Source: Chimonanthus salicifolius (taxonomy: Eukaryota; Streptophyta; Magnoliopsida; Laurales; Calycanthaceae). Taken from it: 64,000 nt of DNA. Made by a program: the position numbers and the translations under genes. A model generated the notes under the pieces. That model had not been told where the DNA came from. It was given only the letters and a program-made list of their open reading frames with translations, and ran no database searches. Where the stretch lies: NCBI GenBank assembly GCA_013350335.1, contig CM023539.1, forward strand, positions 28,079,043 through 28,143,042, read 5' to 3'. Shown here piece after piece: positions 1 to 11,622 of this stretch (positions are counted from its first letter, which is position 1; each line of letters opens with the position of its first letter).

Positions 1-818
1 CCAATGATTTTTGCCTTTAGCCTTAAGAGTTTTGAACTTGTAGATGAGGCTCTTTAATTCTCAAGATGTCTAACCAAAACTCACCAAACATTGATCTATT
101 TATAGGAAAACACAAAAAAATTCGTAACACTGAAACACACAATTGATCGTGTACAGGAGATCGATAGTCCATGTTTAAATTCCTTTTCACCAACACGACC
201 GTTGAGCATTTAATGCACAGTATCGGCTCTAAAACGGTAACCACAAGATACATACACAACTTCTCGTCCATGTATCCTGGCGACTGATCGCGAGTTGGCA
301 AATAAATCAGCATGAGACTAACTGTAATTTCCATTGCCAAGTCTCATCCAGCCCAGGACGATTGATCGTGATGCCAATCTGTTCCTGCCCTATACTCAAG
401 ATCGATCGCATGCCCAATTGATCGTATGATATCAAGTTTTCCAGTTTTGTTTAAGTTCAGCATATGCCCTGTCTCAGCGATACATCACCCACATGATTGA
501 CTCGTCAAAGGTCCAAACGATTGCCGATAGTATCATCCTGAGAATACATGAGTTTGATAGTCTAGACAAACTTTCCACACGACATATAGCTAGACTACGA
601 TTGGTCGTGTGTTGTCCCTGGCAAATGGTCAGCCTGACATGATGTGTTGTCCTGACAATGAATTCACATTTGTGATTGCCATACACGTTGATCCGTTGAG
701 TCTTCACACTTCAACCAACGCATGAGATCTTGAGTCTTGAGCTTCTCTCTTCAAGACAAGCCTTCACCTAAGTCACGAACTTGACAAACAAGTGACTTGG
801 CAAGTCAAGGCACTAACA
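1..818 (-). mobile_element. Element A: partial 3' LTR, Sirevirus-like copia
   Basis: Read on the minus strand, this LTR starts at 818 with TGTTAGTGCC directly after a purine tract. The TGTTAG start and the GGGAGAT tract match elements C1 and C2 in this window and are typical of Sirevirus-type copia elements. The LTR is cut off by the left window edge. It contains a short inverted repeat at its very start (CTTGACTTGCCAAG), many CGATCG-type words between about 120 and 640, and a TATA box beyond them. No host gene is visible here; the short open frames in this stretch have no recognisable content. Confidence 0.75.
97..104 (-). promoter_or_regulatory. TATA box of LTR A
   Basis: Minus-strand TATAAATA inside LTR A, followed by an A/C-rich stretch. 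The cluster of CGATCG-type words lies just upstream of it. This marks the probable U3/R region of the LTR. The assignment rests on sequence only. Confidence 0.45.
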
Positions 819-830
819 ATCTCCCACTTT
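819..830 (-). other. Polypurine tract of element A
   Basis: Minus-strand AAAGTGGGAGAT abuts the TGTTAG start of LTR A. This is where plus-strand DNA synthesis would be primed, and it fixes the orientation of element A. C1 and C2 have the equivalent tract at the same place. Confidence 0.65.
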
Positions 831-1236
831 GTTAATTCGTGACAAAACCTAGAAGCTAAAACAAATACAGACTCAATGGACAACCCCAACCCAATTATAC
901 ATCATTTGAACATAAAATATACAAATTTTACAAATACATTCAAATGACACATGAACTTGGCCTAGCTTCATATTCTTGCTCAGCTTGCTCTATTTTCAAG
1001 ATCACCTGTAAATACACATAAGCAAGCAATACAGAGTCTAGAGAAAATATCAGTAATGTTAGTCCAAACATAAAGCATGTATCCATGGACAAACAACCAC
1101 ATTCATACTCATATCCTCCCCCATACTTCAATGAATATTTTCAAGAGATTCTCCCCCAATCTTCTTGAGTTTGAAATCCCAAACTCCAAATATCTCACAA
1201 TACATCTCCCTCATAATGTATTCTTCCCCCATACAT

Positions 1237-1375
1237 CAAGTTAATCCAAGCTTGCAATTTCTCCATTTATCAAGCTAATCCAAGCTTGCAATTACTCCAT
1301 TTTATCAAGTTAATCCAAGCTTGCAATTTCTCCATTTTATCAAGCTACACCAAACTTGCAATTTCTCCACCATTG
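1237..1375. repeat. Four tandem units of 34-35 bp in element A 3' UTR
   Basis: Units beginning CAAG(C/T)TAATCCAAGC start at about 1237, 1271, 1306 and 1341. The fourth is more diverged. They lie in the untranslated region between the accessory ORF and the 3' LTR of element A. No coding function is visible. Confidence 0.7.
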
Positions 1376-1639
1376 TACTCCAAGCTTTATTTCAAGCTTC
1401 TTTACTCCCCTATAAGCCTTTAGCTTCTCCTAATTTCTCCCCCATTTTGTTAACAATTGACAAAGGCTAATCAAGCACATATTTTGTGCTTTCCTAAACT
1501 TCATAGCCAAACCATACATATCATTCAACCATTCATGCATCCATATTGAAACATACCATTCAATAAGCATGAACAACACATAAAACATACATGGAGAGAA
1601 ACAAGGCACAACACACAGAAGCATCAAACTATTTCATTA

Positions 1640-3124
1640 ATAATATAGCATTCCATTCAAGGTTTGAGAAATTACATGCCCAATAATACATAGTATTTCA
1701 GAAAGATAAGAAAAACTATCCCAAGTTGTGCCATGTGGAGGAGGAGGAGGAGGTGGTGTGGAAGATCTACAACGAGGAGCCATGTCGTCTCTTCTGTAGG
1801 AGATAGAGGAGACGAAGCTCTGAAGTGTCTCTTTCACAGAGTTGGCCATAACATCAAACTTTCCACCATTCAACTACATGCCTATCTGGCAAGCTGTTTG
1901 TCTTCATGAGCTCGAAGATGATCTTCAAAGAACCTTAGACAGGCAGGGTCAACTCTGGTTCTTCTTCTGCTTATATGTCTTGGACTGAAGTGAAAGAAGA
2001 GGCTTGAGTGGCTGACTGAGAGGGTCCCTCACCAATGATCTTGAGATATAAGACTTTTCCCAGGGACTTCCGTACAGTTGTTTCATTGATTGGCCTCACA
2101 CTCTTGGGCACATCTCCCTCAGAGGGCCGAACTCATGCAAACTAACATGAATTGGTTCAAATCTCCTTGATTTCCATGTATGCGGTAGACACTCGATCAA
2201 AAGAACAGATGCAACAATCTATACTCCGGGAGCATATCAGCCTTCATGAGCCAAATCTTCTTTCTCCACTCCACTCTCTTCCAACTTCCACAAAATTTGT
2301 TCACATATTTCCTCTTTTCTTTCTCCCTCGTTTCAAAGTTCTCATGGATGGTTGGCAAGTAGTCATCCTTGACAATGGGTATCCCTAGCAACTCAGCAAA
2401 CCAGTGCGGGGGGGACAACCTCTATAGGCTCAATGGGTTGAAAGTAGATCCAAAACGAGTTATTCTTATCTTTAGGAGCTTCAATTGAGCAAGACATTCT
2501 TCTGGCCATCCGGGGATAAATTTTCCCACCCCACTTGAGGAGATTCAACAAACCAGCCTTCCTAATATGCTTTAGAACTTCAACTTTTTCAAAGGTTAAC
2601 GGATCAGTTGTCCTTTCTATGTTGAGTTCTTCAAAAGAAGGGTATGGTTTGAGGGGCATGAGAATAGGTGCATCATAGTCCTCTTCATCATCTTTTTCTT
2701 CTTCGTCATTTTCTTCACCTTCCTCATCACTACTCAAATCTTCTTTAGGACTAGGCTCCCTAGGACTTTTTCCTTTTACAATTACCTCCTTGACTTGAGG
2801 TCGGATAGGTGAGGTAGGCTCCCTAATCACAACTGCTCCAGGTCTTCTAGGAGTGAGCTTAGGGGTACTAAACTTTGATGTTTTATGAGTCGTCATCTTG
2901 AAAGGAAGACTAATTGCAGTGCCCATGTAAGCAACTGATTTCTTTGAAGTCTTATGGCTTTTGGAGGCAGGAGTTTCCTCAAACACAATGAGAGAGGGTC
3001 GAGTATCTCTATAGGTTTTCTTTCCTCCACGAGGTTTAGCTCTCTTGGGAGGTGGAGAGGTAGCAATGGGATCTTCCTATATTTCAGGAGTCTCAAACTC
3101 TGAACGGTTCTTAGTCCTAGCCAT
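1640..3124 (-). pseudogene. Accessory ORF of element A, broken
   Basis: The frame opens at an ATG at 3124. The N-terminus is basic and begins MARTKNRSEF. An in-frame TAG follows at codon 16 (3077-3079), then about 195 open codons with an acidic Asp/Glu-rich block near 2690-2740. A run of seven G at 2408-2414 shifts the frame into a further 70 codons (WFAELLGIPIV, then PEYRLLHL). The order of motifs resembles the plant-specific putative transposon protein domain (Pfam PF20167, as I recall it): YPRMARR, then FAELLGIP, then EYRLLH. That is inference without an alignment. A proline run near 1740-1760 matches the proline-rich C-termini in C1 and C2. Sireviruses are known to carry an extra ORF, often called env-like, before the 3' LTR. 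The cellular role is unknown. Confidence 0.55.
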
Positions 3125-4153
3125 TTTCATATGCTTTCCCTTGACTCCTCTAAGCTCAAATCGAAATGAGAAGAATAGAGCCTTATCCCGAACTGAAAAA
3201 GCACTGAAATTCATGAGTTGAAGTGTCTCTGAAGGTAAAGGAAAGTTTTTTTGGTCTATTCCAGCGAAACATTGGTGGCACGATTGGTTTTAAGAGCTAA
3301 GGCACGACCTGTCGTAGGTTGAAGAAGGGTTTTGAGAAGAACGATCGAAGAAGAGGGAAAGAGAATGGGTTTCAAATGTAGCAAGAGTTTTAACTTAAAA
3401 ACACCTGCTCAACATGGACGATCGGTCACAGAGCAGATGCAAAGTTCCCTGGTGATCTGTCGCCATGGCTAAGAAATGGATCTTCTATCTAAGTCCATTT
3501 ATTCTTACGACCGATGCATCGTCACTTGACGATTAATCGTTTTGCCGAAACATCGCACACTGGAGATGTGTCGCCATACCAGAAATTGATTTTCGCTAAA
3601 AAAATCGATTTTGTTTTTTAAAACACCCAATCAATTTTTCAACACAAAACGTGGTATACTCAAATCATAAATCACATGATGCACATCACATATACCATAC
3701 AATCATCTTACAATTGATCAAATTGAAAATCATATACCAAACCTAAGCATATTTGATCAAATCTATGCCAGAACCAAGCAATCAAACCAAACACATTCAA
3801 TTATGCAAACAAACACCCATGTTTAACATATTGAACAGAATTATACCACTTGAAAATATAATTTTCAAGGAATGTATGGTTTTCCAAGAAAGATTAGTGT
3901 TATAGCCAGGAAAAGCATAGTCTAAGCTTGTAGTCACCAATTCCTATTACATGTCATAGCAGTAGGGCTATTTTAACTCACTTGCCACTAGAGTTCAATT
4001 TGAATTGGTTTAAGATATGAAAGTGAATCATAAACGAAAATAAAACATGATTAGATGGTGGTCTATCTCCTAGGTATCCAAATGGTTGAATTAGGTCTCT
4101 CATACACAATCCTTTGGACATACCTTGGGGGTCCAAACATAGGATGTCTTAAC

Positions 4154-5919
4154 TGTAATGCCCCATCCTGCTACAGGCACGTTATCTCCGAAATATCCTA
4201 GAACATCACAAAAGGACGAATATCGAGTATTTTTATTATTACTATTTTTTTGAAACGGGGTAATTACCTCCCGCTCAACAAACCACAAGTCCAATATGCT
4301 AAGAAACATAACAAACAACCATAGACTGATCAAATATAGTTATATAGTCATCCAAACAAATATGTGATAATGAGTCATACAATCTATGAGTATCTCAAAT
4401 CTAGAGCATAAGCAAGAACATAAAACGTCTAACTACTACTGCTCCTCCCCAGGTGCTTCATCAAGGGGCCTACCTGGCCCCTCCGCGATCGGGGTACCTG
4501 AAAGGTAAAGGCTGAGCTAACCAGTCCAGTGAAGGGATAAAACATATCACATGTCAGCAACATAAACATAAATCACATGTATGAAATGTAGTGAACGAGA
4601 GACCATACAAAATACAACTGCCTCATCCTCTGGAATGCAACAGGGATACCCGCATCCCCTATGGGGGTCTCAATCGCCAAAGCATAAAGGAGAAGCCAAT
4701 CTCAAGAGCAGGCACCTCAATTGACGGAACGCAATGGGGAAACCCGAATCTCCTATGGGGGTCTCAACCGCCGGAGCGTAACGGGGGAGTCCTCCCAACA
4801 ACCAAACTCATCACGTCATCATAGCATATACACATGTAAACAAATCCTCCCATGCGTATACGTCAACTCACAATCAAGTATAGTAACATAAGCATATTTT
4901 GATGTGATCAACCAAAATCAACAACATGAGTAATTCCTTAAACACGTACCTCTATACTCAACATGATTTCATTTACATCTTATGTGCAACCACACAACGT
5001 GTCATCAAAATAATCCAAGTATCATATATAATATCAACTTGTTCAATTAAAATTTTCCACCATTGCACATAATTGACAAGAGTGCACCGAACAGATCTCT
5101 TTCCACATGATCACTTTCAACAGTTTAATCTTACCGAGTGGCTTAAAATAATAAAGGATCTCATTCGAGTCACTCCACGTCGAGGAATAAGTATTGGTAG
5201 ATGCAAATTAATGCTAAAAATGTGATAAGTCCCCTCATGTGTGTCATCGAAATCGGAGGCGAGGAGGCGGGTCTACTGGGTTGAAGGGAGCTCAAATCTA
5301 TTGAGATGAGGATAAAAGAGTAAGTAACTAAGGTAAACCGGGTCAAAACAAGATCAGGACTGCAAACGGGCCTAAAACTAGACTGGGCCAGGCCTGAAAA
5401 CTGCTCTGAAAAAGGGTCGAGCCTGAAAACTGGTCGAGGTGGGTCGGGCCGAAGAGCTGGGCCTGCAAAATTGGGCCGGACCAAGTCTAGACCGAGTTGG
5501 ACCGGACCTAACTGGGCAAGGACTGGACCAAGTCCAAATCAGTCTGTTGGGTCAATCTAGGCCATTGGGCCGAGCAGGGGGTCACACTCTAAGCCTAAGG
5601 GTTGGGTCAACCCAAAACCCCAACTGAGTCAGCTCAGGAACTCGGTTGAGGTAGGGAAAGGAAAGTAAGGAAAATCAAGTAAATCTGAGTAAAATAAGAG
5701 AAAATCCAAGAAAACTAGGGAGACAAAGAGGGGAAGAAGGATATTAAGAAGAAGTAGAGTACTAGGAATCGATAAGGAAGATCAAAAACCTCAAGTGACG
5801 GAAGAGAGAGCTTCAGGGACCCACGGCGGCGGCGAAGGGGAACCGGTTGCAGCAAAAGGAGAAGGGGAAGTATAAGAGAAGAAGAAGCTTAGAGAGAGAG
5901 AAAAAAATCGAGGACAAAT

Positions 5920-5952
<33 letters not shown>

Positions 5953-6575
5953 CGAGAGAGAACTGAGAGATGGAGGGCTAAAGAGATTTGTGTACAGGGG
6001 AGAGGGGACGGGCGTGCGACTGCATTGTAGCTAAAAATCCTATAGTGCGGCGGGCTGGGGGAGGGTTTAAGAAGCTAGGGTTTTGGGGGGTTTAGGGTTT
6101 TGGATTTTATGTCCCGTTTTTTTTGAAATATAACTACTCCACTCTAAAACTATTTATTTAATTCTTTTTTTTTGTAAAACTAAATCTCACCATATTATTT
6201 TATTTTATTTATCTAGTTATTACATTAATATAATACACACACTTAAATATGTATACCTTTTTAAAGGGAAACCTCAAAAAGCATGAAAGGTCAAATTTCA
6301 AAGTCGATATTGTGTTCGATAAATTATAAATCGAAAACTCAAGAAAAGAGGATGTCAAAAGTCGGAAGAAAATCGTGTGATTTTCAAATGTTTTTCATGA
6401 CAGTACACAAAAGTTCAAAATTACTAAATTACCCCTTCGAGCTCCCGAGCTTCGGTTCAAACAAACTGGGCCCACCACAGGTCCACACTCACTCCAATTC
6501 CACCAAAGTCCGGCAAACAACTCAGAGATCCAAAAATCTCCTCAAAATCGAGAAGATTCGGAATGGGTCATTACA
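4154..6575 (-). mobile_element. Element B: 3' LTR of a gypsy chromovirus
   Basis: The ends are TGTAATGCCCC and GGGTCATTACA, an inverted pair typical of Tekay/Del-type LTRs, giving 2422 bp. The internal side (6576 on) reads on the minus strand as a GAGGACGAATTTC-like motif plus a purine tract, so this is the 3' LTR of a minus-strand element. A partner LTR sharing about 197 bp is found at 17591-17787. Inside are two copies of a block containing CCTATGGGGGTCTCAA (near 4660 and 4757), an AG microsatellite (about 5920-5955) and GC-rich sequence around 5440-5620. No host gene is seen in this stretch. Confidence 0.8.
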
Positions 6576-6590
6576 ACACTACCCCTTCAA
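6576..6590 (-). other. Polypurine tract of element B
   Basis: Minus-strand TTGAAGGGGTAGTGT immediately precedes LTR B. The motif ACGAATTTC just upstream of it is characteristic of plant chromovirus 3' ends. It fixes the element on the minus strand. Confidence 0.65.
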
Positions 6591-8187
6591 AAGAAATTCG
6601 TCCATGAATTTCAAACTGAACTCATACCTCTAGTCTCAAACAAGGCGAGAACTGCTTTTGCATTGTTGCCTCATTCTCCCAAATAGAAATCTTTGCCCTT
6701 GCACCGACAAACCACTAAAACCAAGTGGATAGTCTTGCCACGAGACATCTGCTCCCTTGAATCCTCGGTCTGCACTGGTTCTTCTTCATAGGTAACGTCT
6801 TCGTTCAATTCTACGTCTTATAAGTTAATCACATGCGACAGATCCTGATGATACCTCACAAACATTAAACATGAAAGACGTTGTGTACTCGAGCGAGACG
6901 AAAGGGAAATGCAAGTTTGTATGTTACTTCTCTGATCCTCTCTAGTACCTCAAACAGTCCAATAAAACGGGGTGATAGCTTTCCTTTGCACCCAAAACTT
7001 TGAATCTCATAACAGGGTGAAATCAGAAGGAAAAACAGTATCCCCCACTGCAAACTCTAGTGCCCTCCACCAACGGTCAACATAACATTTTTGCCTACTC
7101 TGGGCAGTCAACAACCTCTGCCTGATCAGTCTCATGTGCTTAGTAGTCTCAATGACCATACTCAATTCTGACATCACTGATCTCGGCCTAACACAAGACC
7201 GATATGCATGGACTGACCTACAAGGCCTCATACGAAGCCCATCTTGATACTGGCCTGGTAGTTGTTGTTGTAGACAAACTCAACTAGGTGTAACTAACTC
7301 TCCAAACTACTGCCACGATCCAAAACAAAAGCTCGGAGTATATCCCCTAAACTTTGAATGGTCCACTCCGACTAGCTATCTGCGTGTGTATGGAACACTG
7401 TACTGAAACACGGTCATGTGTCTAACTCTTTCTGCAAGTTCCGTCAGAACCGAGAAACAAGTCTCGAGTTCCATTCTGAAATAATTAACATAGGCACACC
7501 ATACAGCCTGATGACCTCTGCCAAAAATAGCCGACTCAAAGCCTCTAAAGAGTCCGTCATCTTCATACAAATGAAATGGGTCAACTTCGTCAATTGATCT
7601 ACTAAGACTCCCACTATATCATGCCCCAAGATGACCTCGGTAAGTCAGTCATAAAATCCATAATAATGTGATCTCCCTTCAATTCATGGATCGAAAGAAA
7701 CTGCAATCTACCGGCGTGTCTCGAGTGCCCTATCTCGACCTATTGGCAAGTTATATATGAGGTCACAAACTCAGCCACTGCATTCTTCATTATTTTCCAC
7801 TGAAACTGTCATTACAAATCATAATACATCTTCGTGTGTCCCAGATCCAAACCAAATCTAGAGTGGCAGAAGTGATGTAGTACCTCCTCACGGCACTGCC
7901 TTACATAGGTACATACAGTGTGCTCTAGAAAATAAAACCACCATCTCGTCTAACAATCCATCCAAAAGGTCCACTGCCACTACCCACAGAATCTCTCAAC
8001 ATGATGCACCTCTCATCTGACTGCTGAGCTCTTAAATCTCTATCATAAAGCTATGGTTGAACAACTATGATGCAAAGTCTGGATGCTCTATATCCTCCAA
8101 TCAGCCTCGACAAGGTTGCTCTCGCCCTGCGACTCAAGGCGTCTGCAACTACGTTTGCCATATCGGGGTGGTAAGACAAAATGAAGT
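6591..8187 (-). pseudogene. Element B pol remnant (RNase H end, integrase)
   Basis: Minus-strand translation in shifting frames shows the C-terminal half of a Ty3/gypsy polyprotein. In element order these are the RNase H end (YHPDMANVVADALSR, near 8170-8120), the integrase zinc-finger region with FVTSYITCQ, the core (IIMDFMTDLPRSSWG, then LVDQLTKLTHFI, then IRLYGVP), and the post-core [31 protein letters not shown] and VHNVFHV. Several stops and frameshifts make it non-coding today. The segment after IIS, where a catalytic Asp would be expected, reads EWNSR and is degraded. At 8188 the sequence is cut in the RNase H region by element C1. The upstream reverse transcriptase and gag are not recognisable beyond C1. 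Confidence 0.8.
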
Positions 8188-9756
8188 TGTTAGAGCCTCG
8201 GCTTAGCCGAGTCCCTGTTTGTCAATTCCATGACTCATGAAAAAGCACTTGCTAAGAAGCTTGAAGACTCAAGATGATCAAGAGTGAAGATCATGCTCCA
8301 CCAAGTTCAAAACTCATTTGTATGGCAATCATGAAAACATGTATTTGGCCATTATTGACCTTATGTGGTACCCACACCTGAGAGAAGACTATTCCTAGGC
8401 TTAGTTGAACAAATGGTAAACCACAAAGAAGCATAGAGAGGAAACTGAACAATGAACTTGGAAATATGAATTATGTTCACTGTCAGCTCGACCAGTCGAT
8501 CTCACCGACCCCTCACTGGAGACAGGATCGACCCATCGTAGTCAAGGATTAGTCGGCTAGATTGATAGATGTTCTGGATCAAAGAACTATTAATTCTGAG
8601 TATGCATCTGACCGAGAGTATCGTATGCACCGCCCCTCGATGATGAACTTAAACGACCCCTCGTGGTCAACGACTCGTCGGTAAAAAACTTATGAGTTTT
8701 GGACTGGGAACTCAAATGGGTTCTCAAAGAAACAGACTTATAGGTGTATCAAGACCGATCGAGAGTAACAGGACCGACCCATCGGTAAAGGGCAACAGGT
8801 TGTTCTGGGTAACAGGTTTCTATACTAAAAACTACTGTCAGCATGTCTTTGCCCCAGACCGAGCCTCTCGTATGGACCGACATGTCGACTGGGAAGTAAT
8901 TATGTCGTTGGGAGTGCATTTAATGCACAACGATCGGGTGGTTTAACGATAATAAATATGAACACCAACCCATTGGTGCCACCGACCTATAGGTCCTGGA
9001 CAGTCACAAAGACTGTTAAGACTCCTCTAAAAATATGAGTGTTGGGTGATTATTTTACTATCATCCTTGATCTAAAAAGAGTTATACACACTAAGGAACG
9101 ATCAACACTCTTGTGAGAAAGAGAGAAGGAAAGAAAAGTCTTTATCAACCAATCTATTGATTGAGTTTGTCAACGAGAAAAAGAGGAAAAAAAGAACTTA
9201 TCTAGGAAAGCTTTGGTTCAACAAGATTTCCTTGTCACCCTAAGTTACTGATTGTTATACGACGACTACAAGGAGGAGCGTCGGCACTCAGTGGGTGGAA
9301 TCTTCAAGAAGCACACATTAGAGAGAAAGTTCTTCAGGGCAAGTGTCTCTTGATTTTATTTTATTTTAAAACCTTCGTCCCAAAAGTGGATTAAGGGGGA
9401 TTTGCTCCGGAACCACTATAAAAAACTCTAGAGCGTCGTCTCTGGCACAGTGGTGGGTGGAATTCTCAGCCGGTTGACTAAGGTAGATATCTTACTCTAA
9501 TTGTGAGGGTGTAAGTCCCCACATAGTGAATTTGGGGATACTCAAGGTTGATCGAGTCCTAACAGTGGATGTAGGTTGGCAAACCGAACCACTTTATATC
9601 CAGTGTCCTTTCGTTTGTGGTGTTAGAGTTATTTTCTTGTGTTGATTGTTTAACCACATTTGCTAACACACACTCACTTAATTGGTATATCCGCTGCGCC
9701 TAATTAATCAATCAAGATAATTTGAAAAAAGGACCAACGATATTAGATTGACCTAT

Positions 9757-9795
<39 letters not shown>

Positions 9796-9865
9796 TCTCC
9801 CCCCTCTCTCTCTCTCTCTCTCTATCGGGTCAACCGAAATGTTCTACCTCCTAAAGGAACTTTCA
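8188..9865 (+). mobile_element. C1 5' LTR
   Basis: The LTR begins TGTTAGAGCC and ends TTTCA just before a decayed TTGGTATC primer site. It aligns along its length with the C2 LTR at 21962-23620. The start carries an inverted repeat, CTCGGCTTAGCCGAG. U3 contains six ACCGAC/GCCGAC cores in either orientation (about 8507-8990). The TATA position reads TAAAAATA at 9027-9034 where C2 has an intact TATAAATA, so the promoter looks damaged. Confidence 0.75.
9758..9792 (+). repeat. Homopolymer of 35 C
   Basis: An uninterrupted run of 35 cytosines lies near the 3' end of the C1 LTR, followed by CT-rich sequence. The equivalent place in C2 reads CACCCTCATCCCC, so this is expansion of a short C-rich motif. 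Length errors in sequencing are possible. Confidence 0.9.
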
Positions 9866-9932
9866 ATTCGTATCAAAACCTACTCTTCGTTACAAGGACT
9901 TAGCCATCCGAGTAGATCCAAGCTAGAACACC
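9866..9932 (+). other. C1 leader with decayed primer-binding site
   Basis: The sequence ATTCGTATCAAAAC follows the LTR where C2 has GTTGGTATCAGAGTC. The C2 version is complementary to the 3' end of initiator methionine tRNA. C1 has several mismatches and is probably not primable. The gag ATG follows at 9933. Confidence 0.6.
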
Positions 9933-11622
9933 ATGGGAGACAGTCATGCAATATCCAAACCTCCCTACTTCGATGGAGCAAACTATATCTCATGGAAGGC
10001 CAAAATGAGGAGTTTTTTTGTTTCCATCGACTCATCAATATGGGATATTCTAAAGACTGGATGGGAGGAACCCATGGAAGAAAAAACCGAAACAACCTCT
10101 GTATCCAAGGTACCCAAGCCTTTTGCCTCTTGGACCCCTGTTGACAAAGCTGCTAAGACAGCAGATGGGAAAGCTATGAATGAACTAAATTGTGCAGTTT
10201 CTGACAGTGAATATAGGCGGATCATGACCAGTAAAACTGCAAAAGAGGCATGGGAAGTTCTAGAGAAAACCCATGAAGGGACTTCAATAGTGAAGAAGTC
10301 GAAACTTCTGATCCTCCAAAATCAGTTTGACACTATCAAGATGGGGGAAGATGAAGTCTTCATAGACTTTTATTCCAAAGTTAGAGACATTGTAAATCAA
10401 ATGTACGCTTTAGGGGGGGAAGAGATACCTGAGGATAAAGTATGTACCAAAATTGTCTTGAATCTTACTGAAAGATTCAAACCCAACGTAGTAGCCGTGG
10501 AGGACAACAAAGATGTGTCCTTAATGAATATTGATGATTTGGTTGGTTCATTGCAAACTTAGGAACTTCACTTTGAACAACCAAGGGATAAATCCATTGC
10601 CTTGATATATACCTTAAAACAAAAGAAGACTAAAGAAAAAGAAAAAAATTCGAAATATGAACTCTCAACTGATGAAATGGCATTGTTTGCCAAAAAAATT
10701 TATAAAAAATTTGTGAAAAGAAATAACTTGAGAAGAGAGTGAAACAAGTAAAAATTACCCAAAAAAACAAGACGAGATTAGATGGAAAGGGAAAGAGAGA
10801 GAGGATGTCAAGGAGCAAACCTGCTTCAATTGTGGGGGAAGAGGACACTACATGAATGAATGTCCCTCAGACAAAATAAAAAAGGCTATGAATGTGGGTG
10901 TGACCCATGTGGAAACTTCTGAATCAAAGAACGATTCAGATGAGGAGAGCCAACAAAAAATTGTTGTGTCAAAAGGTCTCATAGCCTTGATAATTGGTGA
11001 TCATGAAAAATCCATAATTGTAACAGAGGAAGATGAGAGTGAAGATGATGAAAATTTTCAAACTTCCTACAGTGCCTTGTTCCTTGAGAGTGAGAGGCTA
11101 GCTAAAAAAGTCAACAAGGTTAAAAATGAAAACCTTGACGTCGCCAATCAAGTGGAAGAGTTGAAAGACGAAAAATCTCTTCTAATATCTAATCTTAATC
11201 TCTTAGATGTCGATTACCCTAAGCTTAAAGAAGATAACAAAAGTCTTCAAGATGAAATGAGTATACACTACAAGGATGTCGAAAATTTATGGCATCATAT
11301 CAAACTTCATGAAGAAAATGTTAAAAAACTGTCTTTGGAAGTTAAAGATTTAAAAACTCATTAAAAAAAAAATTCCAAGACAAATTTACCCAAGGAGATG
11401 AGAGGCTCAAAAGACTCCTAGGTTTGGGTAAACAATATGGTGATAAGTCTGGACTTGGTGCCTCATCCACCAAAGTACCTATGAACCATGGGATGTTTAG
11501 AAAAACAAGTACCTCTCACCCTTCAAAGGGTAAGTGTGATCTCTGCCACAAAGATGAGCATTTCAAAAGAAATTTCCATCTACTGAAGAGAAACTTGGAA
11601 AGAAAAGCACAAAGGAAAAATT
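9933..11622 (+). pseudogene. gag: C1 gag, copia type, broken
   Basis: The frame starts MGDSHAISKPPYFDG and stays open for 209 codons to a TAG at 10560-10562. C2 has TAT at this position. The first part carries the copia gag features: PYFDGANYISWKAKM, then the UBN2-type region with AWEVLEKTHEGT and LQNQFDTIKM. After the stop the frame shifts. A CX2CX4HX4C zinc knuckle (CFNCGGRGHYMNEC) follows at about 10829-10870. Then comes an acidic segment and a Lys/Glu/Leu-rich coiled-coil-like stretch to about 11364. A second knuckle near 11535-11580 reads CDLCHKDEHFKRNF, with the last Cys replaced by Phe. This would be the capsid/nucleocapsid precursor. It is not translatable as one protein. Confidence 0.8.

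Larger units (their letters stand above)
819..4153 (-). mobile_element. Element A internal region (3' part)
   Basis: This is the internal 3' part of a Sirevirus-like copia element. From high to low coordinates it holds the sequence following gag (about 4153-3640), a non-coding stretch rich in GATCG/CGATG words (about 3600-3410), an accessory ORF (3124-1640) and a 3' untranslated region. The stretch 4100-3850 is collinear with C1 at about 11800-12010 and C2 at about 38180-38420. Both of those join gag directly to the accessory ORF without any pol. At 4154 the element is interrupted by the LTR of element B, and the rest of A is not recognisable on the far side. Confidence 0.7.

Noticed and set aside
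5170..5627. Proline/arginine-rich frames on both strands in LTR B
   Set aside because: They arise from GGACCGG-type GC-rich words of the LTR and have no conserved domain.
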